Assembly: GCF_023634655.1 (NCBI RefSeq)
Contig: NZ_JAMKMS010000004.1
Span: 124,001 to 188,000 of the forward strand
DNA length: 64,000 nt
Reading direction: 5' to 3'
DNA from: Vibrio methylphosphonaticus
GTDB lineage: Bacteria > Pseudomonadota > Gammaproteobacteria > Enterobacterales > Vibrionaceae
Position numbers and translations under genes: made by a program. Under the pieces are notes generated by a model. The model had not been told where the DNA came from and made no database searches. It worked only from the letters and a program-made list of their open reading frames with translations. Positions 59,836 through 64,000 of this stretch are shown piece by piece. Every line of letters starts with the position of its first letter. Position 1 is the stretch's first letter.

Positions 59836-60237
59836 GGAGTTTTCCTTTTCGGCATGGAATGAATAAGTCTTTGGCGACTTTATCGGTATGAACACCAAGA
59901 CTCAATACGACCAAAGTCTAACGATGTTAGGTTTGTCGTAACAACGTATTGATGTCACAAATGATGGCAACATGTTGCATACATGACGCCATTCTGGGTT
60001 GGCGTAACCATTTCAATGGCTTATGTTGTTGTTTTGGATCAATAAATTAACGGTTTGTTTCAATTTAATGCTTAACCTTGATTTTTAAATCTACGACACT
60101 ATGTATATAGTGAAGTCGAAAAATGATACCCCGATCCCAAAAAATTGTCGAAGTGATGAGGTTTGAGGTCACTATAAAAGAATCAGAGAAACCATTCTTT
60201 GATCATAATAAAAGCTTCTTAATCTGGAGAAATGTGA
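59836..60237 (+). promoter_or_regulatory. htpX upstream region
   Basis: A 400-base gap without a further gene. CACTAT-GTAT-ATAGTG (60097-60112) is a perfect inverted repeat and a candidate operator. ACCCCGATC (near 60127-60135) resembles the C-rich -10 of sigma-32 promoters (CCCCAT-T), but no matching -35 at the right distance is convincing. HtpX is heat-shock or envelope-stress induced in other bacteria. Confidence 0.35.
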
Positions 60238-61110
60238 ATGAAGCGAGTCTTACTCTTTTTAGCAACTAACCTGGCTGTTGTTTTGGTCTTAAGCGTTGTG
60301 CTTAATATCGTCTATGCCGTGACTGGGATGCAACCTGGTAGCCTTTCAGGCTTGTTGGTGATGGCCGCTGTTTTTGGATTTGGTGGTTCTTTTATATCAT
60401 TAATGATGTCAAAAGGGATGGCTTTACGATCAGTTGGTGGCGCTGCGATTGAAACCCCACGTAATGAAACCGAGCATTGGTTGTTGGAAACTGTAAGTCG
60501 TCAAGCGCAAGCAGCTGGTATTGGTATGCCTACTGTGGCGATTTATGATTCTGCCGATATCAACGCATTTGCAACTGGCGCAAAACGTGATGATTCCTTA
60601 GTAGCGGTGTCTTCAGGGTTACTGCATAACATGACGCGAGATGAAGCTGAAGCGGTGTTGGCGCACGAAGTGAGCCACATTGCCAATGGTGACATGGTGA
60701 CCATGACTCTGATGCAAGGTGTTGTGAATACGTTTGTTATTTTCCTATCACGCTTTATCGCCAACATTGTGTCGTCGAACAATAATGACGAAGAAGGCGG
60801 AAGTAACATGATGGTTTACTTTGGTGTTTCTATGGTACTGGAACTCGTGTTTGGTTTCCTAGCGAGCTTTATTACTATGTGGTATAGCCGTCATCGAGAG
60901 TTTTACGCGGATGCAGGCGCGGCAAAACTTGTGGGCAAGCACAAGATGATTGCAGCACTAGAGCGTTTGAAAATGAGCCAAGAGTCTCAGCTAGAAGGCT
61001 CAATGATGGCATTTGGTATTAATGGCAAACGTTCTATGACGGAACTACTCATGAGCCACCCACCGTTAGACAAGCGCATTGATGCATTGCGTCAGCAAAA
61101 TTACTCCTAG
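60238..61110 (+). CDS. htpX: Membrane protease HtpX
   Basis: M48 zinc metalloprotease of the inner membrane, working with FtsH in membrane-protein quality control. The 290 residues have two N-terminal membrane helices (about 4-28 and 38-58), the zinc motif HEVSH (143-147), two further helices, and the third ligand in [12 protein letters not shown]. The C-terminal [13 protein letters not shown] is typical. Confidence 0.96.
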   Translation: MKRVLLFLATNLAVVLVLSVVLNIVYAVTGMQPGSLSGLLVMAAVFGFGGSFISLMMSKGMALRSVGGAAIETPRNETEHWLLETVSRQAQAAGIGMPTVAIYDSADINAFATGAKRDDSLVAVSSGLLHNMTRDEAEAVLAHEVSHIANGDMVTMTLMQGVVNTFVIFLSRFIANIVSSNNNDEEGGSNMMVYFGVSMVLELVFGFLASFITMWYSRHREFYADAGAAKLVGKHKMIAALERLKMSQESQLEGSMMAFGINGKRSMTELLMSHPPLDKRIDALRQQNYS

Positions 61111-61180
61111 CGGGAAAGATAATATTACAATCATGACACTGGCATAAGTTCACCAGTGCATTAATAAGCATTAACTCATT

Positions 61181-61214
61181 AAAAAGCTTGGCGAATTCGC
61201 CAAGCTTTTTTTTT
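61181..61214 (+). terminator. Terminator after htpX
   Basis: AAAAAGCTTGGCGAA / TTCGCCAAGCTTTTT perfect palindrome with a T-run to 61214. Confidence 0.93.
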
Positions 61215-61242
61215 GATCTTTTTAAATGGCCCTGCGTATGAC
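61214..61242 (+). promoter_or_regulatory. Candidate ECF-sigma promoter of the NTF2-SDR-FAD operon
   Basis: TGATC (61214-61218), exactly 18 bases, then TATGAC (61237-61242). Promoters of the RpoE/ChrR (singlet-oxygen) ECF group are described as TGATC-N18-TA-rich. The operon below encodes proteins of the kind found in that regulon. The -10 match is imperfect, so this is a hypothesis. Confidence 0.3.
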
Positions 61243-61331
61243 TTATACAAAAAGTTAAAAAACAAAATCTTGTATAACTTTAAAACAGACTAGATTTAAT
61301 AGAGCAAAGGCTAATTTTAAAAGGAAGTAAT

Positions 61332-61751
61332 GTGGATATTAACGATGTGAGCCGCCTTTACCAGCAGCTAGACAAGCAGAACCTGCATTTATTAAAGGGT
61401 ATCTATCATGACCATGTCGTTTTTGAGGATCCAGCTCACAGGGTAGAGGGGAAAACGTCTCTGGTGGCTTACTTTGAGGAACTTTATACCAACGTCATTA
61501 AATGTGATTTCGACATAGAGCAGCAACAGCAGTTTGAAAGTCAGGGCTTTCTTACTTGGACGATGAGTCTTCAACATCCAAAGCTAAATCGTGGTCAGCC
61601 CATTTCAGTAAAAGGTGCCAGTCACATTCAATTCGAACAAGGATTTGTGATTTACCATCGAGACTATTTTGATCTAGGTGAAATGCTTTATGAGCATATC
61701 GTCGTACTTGGTGGATTAATCAAAGGCATTAAAAAAAGGTTGGGTAACTAA
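61332..61751 (+). CDS. NTF2/SnoaL-like protein
   Basis: A 139-residue protein with the NTF2-like layout: a helical start with VSRLYQQLDKQNLHLLKGIY, the DHVVFEDPAHRVEGK strand-turn, then curved sheet strands (FLTWTMSLQHPK, HIQFEQGFVIYHRDYFDLG). Such cones bind small hydrophobic ligands or act as isomerases or scaffolds; the function here is unknown. The start is GTG 61332 with AAGGAAG upstream. Its stop overlaps the next ATG by one base, so it heads the operon. Confidence 0.82.
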   Translation: MDINDVSRLYQQLDKQNLHLLKGIYHDHVVFEDPAHRVEGKTSLVAYFEELYTNVIKCDFDIEQQQQFESQGFLTWTMSLQHPKLNRGQPISVKGASHIQFEQGFVIYHRDYFDLGEMLYEHIVVLGGLIKGIKKRLGN

Positions 61752-62485
61752 TGGACGCTTCACATCAGACGGTTTTCATCACGGGTGCTTCTTCTGGTAT
61801 AGGAAAGCAACTGGCTGATGATTATGCCAATCAAGGTTTTGAGGTATATGCCTGTGGGCGCTCTATACTCAAGTTAGAAGAGCTGAAAGCAGGGCGCGAG
61901 AACATTCATTTATTGTCTTTTGATGTGACGAATCGTGACGAAGTCGACCTGACGATAAAAAGCCTACCTGCGACTCCAACACTGTGGATTATCAATGCGG
62001 GTGATTGTGAATATATGGATGAAGGTCATATAGATGCTGGTGTCATGAAGCGTGTGTTTGATGTCAATGTTTACGGCGTTATTCATGTTTTAGAAGCGAT
62101 ACAAGGGCGACTTTCGGATAAGCATCATATTGTGGTTGTTGGCTCTATCGCAAGTGAATTGGCATTGCCAAGAGCGGAAGCTTATGGCGCATCAAAGGCG
62201 GCCGTGAGTTATTTAATCCGTGCATTGCAGCTTGATTGGAAAAGTAAAGGTGTGCAGCTGTCTTGTGTGTATCCCGGTTTTGTCAGAACCCCTCTCACTG
62301 ATAAAAACGATTTTGACATGCCGATGATAATAGAAGTAGAAGAAGCATCAGCTGCAATTCAAAAGGGAATAGAAAAACGTCAGTCTCACATCTATTTCCC
62401 AGCAAAATTTACGGCCATTATTCGAATAATCTCGTTGCTACCGTATTCATTGCAAAATTACTTAGTTAATAAGCTGCTGCGCTAA
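61751..62485 (+). CDS. Short-chain dehydrogenase/reductase
   Basis: Rossmann-fold oxidoreductase of unknown substrate. The 244 residues have FITGASSGIGKQLAD, VVVGSIASELALP (catalytic Ser), YGASKAAVSYL (Tyr/Lys), and the VYPGFVRTPLTDK segment. The C-terminus ends with a hydrophobic, basic stretch (IIRISLLPYSLQNYLVNKLLR) that may touch the membrane. Its ATG overlaps the preceding stop by one base, indicating coupled translation with the NTF2-like protein. Confidence 0.88.
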   Translation: MDASHQTVFITGASSGIGKQLADDYANQGFEVYACGRSILKLEELKAGRENIHLLSFDVTNRDEVDLTIKSLPATPTLWIINAGDCEYMDEGHIDAGVMKRVFDVNVYGVIHVLEAIQGRLSDKHHIVVVGSIASELALPRAEAYGASKAAVSYLIRALQLDWKSKGVQLSCVYPGFVRTPLTDKNDFDMPMIIEVEEASAAIQKGIEKRQSHIYFPAKFTAIIRIISLLPYSLQNYLVNKLLR

Positions 62486-62520
62486 CAAAATGCTTGGCGG
62501 TAAAATAAAAGGACTTCACT

Positions 62521-63801
62521 ATGAAAATTGCGATTATCGGGACAGGAATATCAGGATTAACGTGCGGTTATCACTTACATAACGAGCACGATGTGACGCT
62601 TTTCGAAGCAAACAATTATATTGGCGGACACACTGCAACGGTTGATGTCGACGTTGACGGAGAGCAGCACGCTGTAGATACAGGCTTTATCGTATTTAAC
62701 GATCGAACCTACCCACACTTCATAAAAATGATGGACGAGATTGGTGTCACAAGTACGCCAACACAGATGAGTTTTAGCGTCAAAAACCAAGCAAACGGTC
62801 TTGAATATAATGGTCATACGGTATCGACACTATTTGCTCAAAGGAAAAACTGGCTCAGTCCTACCTTCTACCGATTCGTGTTCGAAATATTACGTTTTAA
62901 TCAACTTGCCAAAGAGTTCGCGCACAATGATATTGCCTCTGTGAAGACACTCGGTTCGTTTTTAAATGAGCATGAATTTAGCGATTACTTTTGCACCAAC
63001 TATATTCTTCCTATGGGGGCGGCGATTTGGTCCTCGACATTGGCAGACATGCGCGCGTTTCCTTTAGGGTTCTTTTTACGATTCTTCCTTAACCATGGGT
63101 TACTTGATGTGGTTAACCGACCGCAATGGTATGTCATTGATGGTGGGTCGCGTGCATACATTGAACCTTTAACGCGTGGTTTTGCCGATAAGATACATCT
63201 TAATGCACCGGTGACAAGTGTTAAACGTTACAACCAAGCTGTCGAGGTGATGGTGAATGGTGAGTCGCATTGGTTTGACCAAGTGATCTTCGCTTGTCAC
63301 AGCGACCAAGCATTAAAAATGCTAGAAGCGCCAACTGATAATGAGCTGAGTATTTTGTCTGACATGGAATATCAATCTAATGAGGTGGTTTTGCATACGG
63401 ATGTCAGTTTGTTACCGAAGGAGCAACGCGCTTGGGCTTCATGGAACTATGCGTTAAGCGAAGGGTGTGAACAGCAAATGCCTACGCTTACTTACAATAT
63501 GAATATTCTTCAGCACATTGAATCATCCAGCACACTGTGCGTATCTCTAAACTCTGCGAATTTGGTTGATAGTGACAAGATACTGCGTACTTTTCACTAT
63601 TCTCATCCCGTGTTTACCTCACAATCCATTCAAGCGCAAAATCGAAGAGAAGAGCTATTTGGCGACAATGAGACTTGGTTTTGTGGAGCGTATTGGTATA
63701 ACGGGTTCCATGAAGATGGAGTCAGAAGCGCTTTGGATGTGGTTAAAGGGATTCAGGCTCTTAATCGCGAGCAAAGCGATCCCATCAAGGGGGTCGCATG
63801 A
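62521..63801 (+). CDS. FAD-dependent oxidoreductase (amine-oxidase/desaturase-like)
   Basis: A 426-residue flavoprotein. The N-terminal dinucleotide loop is MKIAIIGTGISGLTCGYHL, followed by VTLFEANNYIGGHTATVDVD, the pattern of the amine-oxidase / phytoene-desaturase / UfaO-like superfamily. A C-terminal FAD contact is near WFCGAYWYNGFHEDGVRSA. In other proteobacteria, this protein type pairs with DUF1365 and a Cfa-like methyltransferase in clusters linked to fatty-acid modification. It overlaps the DUF1365 gene by 4 bases. Confidence 0.9.
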   Translation: MKIAIIGTGISGLTCGYHLHNEHDVTLFEANNYIGGHTATVDVDVDGEQHAVDTGFIVFNDRTYPHFIKMMDEIGVTSTPTQMSFSVKNQANGLEYNGHTVSTLFAQRKNWLSPTFYRFVFEILRFNQLAKEFAHNDIASVKTLGSFLNEHEFSDYFCTNYILPMGAAIWSSTLADMRAFPLGFFLRFFLNHGLLDVVNRPQWYVIDGGSRAYIEPLTRGFADKIHLNAPVTSVKRYNQAVEVMVNGESHWFDQVIFACHSDQALKMLEAPTDNELSILSDMEYQSNEVVLHTDVSLLPKEQRAWASWNYALSEGCEQQMPTLTYNMNILQHIESSSTLCVSLNSANLVDSDKILRTFHYSHPVFTSQSIQAQNRREELFGDNETWFCGAYWYNGFHEDGVRSALDVVKGIQALNREQSDPIKGVA

Positions 63802-64000
63802 GCGATACAGTAGCCAACAGCCGATTAATGGTAGGGAGCGTTGACCATCGGCGCTTCACACCTAAAAAACACTATTTGCGCTATCCACTGTTCATGCCTG
63901 CTATTGATCTTGATGAGTTGGAACAGTTAAAGCAGACAGTGTGGGGCTTTGGTGATAAGTGGTGGCACTGGGCAAGGTTTCAACGCTCAGATTATTTCGG
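63798..64000 (+). CDS. DUF1365 family protein, N-terminal part only
   Basis: Only the first 67 codons are in the window. The start MSDTVANSRLMVGSVDHRRF and PKKHYLRYPLFMPAIDLDEL show the HxR...P..H.F.Y pattern that opens DUF1365 proteins, which regularly sit directly after this type of FAD oxidoreductase. ATGA overlap with the preceding stop. The right end is cut by the window. Confidence 0.85.
   Translation, partial: MSDTVANSRLMVGSVDHRRFTPKKHYLRYPLFMPAIDLDELEQLKQTVWGFGDKWWHWARFQRSDYF

Noticed and set aside
60120..60140. Sigma-32 promoter for htpX
   Set aside because: Only a C-rich -10-like element is visible. No CTTGAA-like -35 lies at 12-15 bases.

Overview
The window is a chromosomal segment from a gamma-proteobacterium of the Vibrionaceae, most likely Vibrio. 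Three things point there: the gene order (rne | rluC | yceF | yceD-rpmF-plsX-fabHDG-acpP-fabF-pabC-mltG-tmk-holB-ycfH-ptsG; cmk-rpsA-ihfB-lapAB-pyrF; lrp-ftsK-lolA-rarA-serS; bioA | bioBFCD), protein lengths close to known Vibrio and E. coli orthologues, and Vibrio-typical extras such as miaE, ald, cheV and a PL7 alginate lyase. Coding density is high. I see no rRNA, tRNA, CRISPR array, prophage or insertion sequence. The assignment to Vibrio is inference from family knowledge, because no search could be run.

Layout. 1-2.6 kb: RNase E, cut by the window's left edge and read leftwards. 3.2-5 kb: rluC, then yceF on the other strand. 5-15.6 kb: one long lipid, cell-wall and DNA-metabolism block on the plus strand, from yceD to the TatD-type nuclease, with internal terminators after acpP and fabF. 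16-25 kb: glucose PTS permease (ptsG), a small surface protein, an NSS amino-acid transporter with a 33-residue partner subunit, an outer-membrane-type barrel, a 30-residue YnhF-like membrane peptide followed by a YjjU-type patatin, the ROK repressor Mlc, and CheV. 25.4-30.7 kb: the SOS mutagenesis cassette imuA-imuB-dnaE2 (minus strand) behind a perfect LexA box. 30.9-35.3 kb: a second YjjU-type patatin, yciK | sohB, and a secreted PL7 alginate lyase. 35.5-45.2 kb: cmk-rpsA, ihfB, lapA-lapB, pyrF, miaE, a membrane-anchored coiled-coil protein, cysB and a predicted methyltransferase. 45.3-54 kb: ald | lrp, ftsK, lolA, rarA, serS and a DksA/TraR-type zinc-finger protein. 54.5-59.6 kb: the biotin locus, divergent bioA and bioBFCD with a BirA operator between them. 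59.7-64 kb: a 55-residue protein, htpX, and the start of an overlapping operon (NTF2-like, SDR, FAD oxidoreductase, DUF1365) that runs off the right edge.

How the genes work together. PlsX, FabH, FabD, FabG, AcpP and FabF are the core of type II fatty-acid and phospholipid synthesis. Biotin from bioBFCDA serves acetyl-CoA carboxylase, which feeds that pathway. Mlc is the expected repressor of ptsG, also in this window. ImuA, ImuB and DnaE2 form a LexA-controlled translesion mutasome. LapA and LapB control LPS synthesis through FtsH/LpxC. FtsK, RarA and LolA act in division, replication repair and lipoprotein sorting. The parts most worth a second look are the tiny genes (MetS-like, YnhF-like, a 33-codon ORF), two promoters that imply leaderless mRNAs for rluC and yceD, the paired patatins, the alginate lyase, and the truncated oxidoreductase operon at the right end, which resembles furan-fatty-acid / ECF-sigma regulons.
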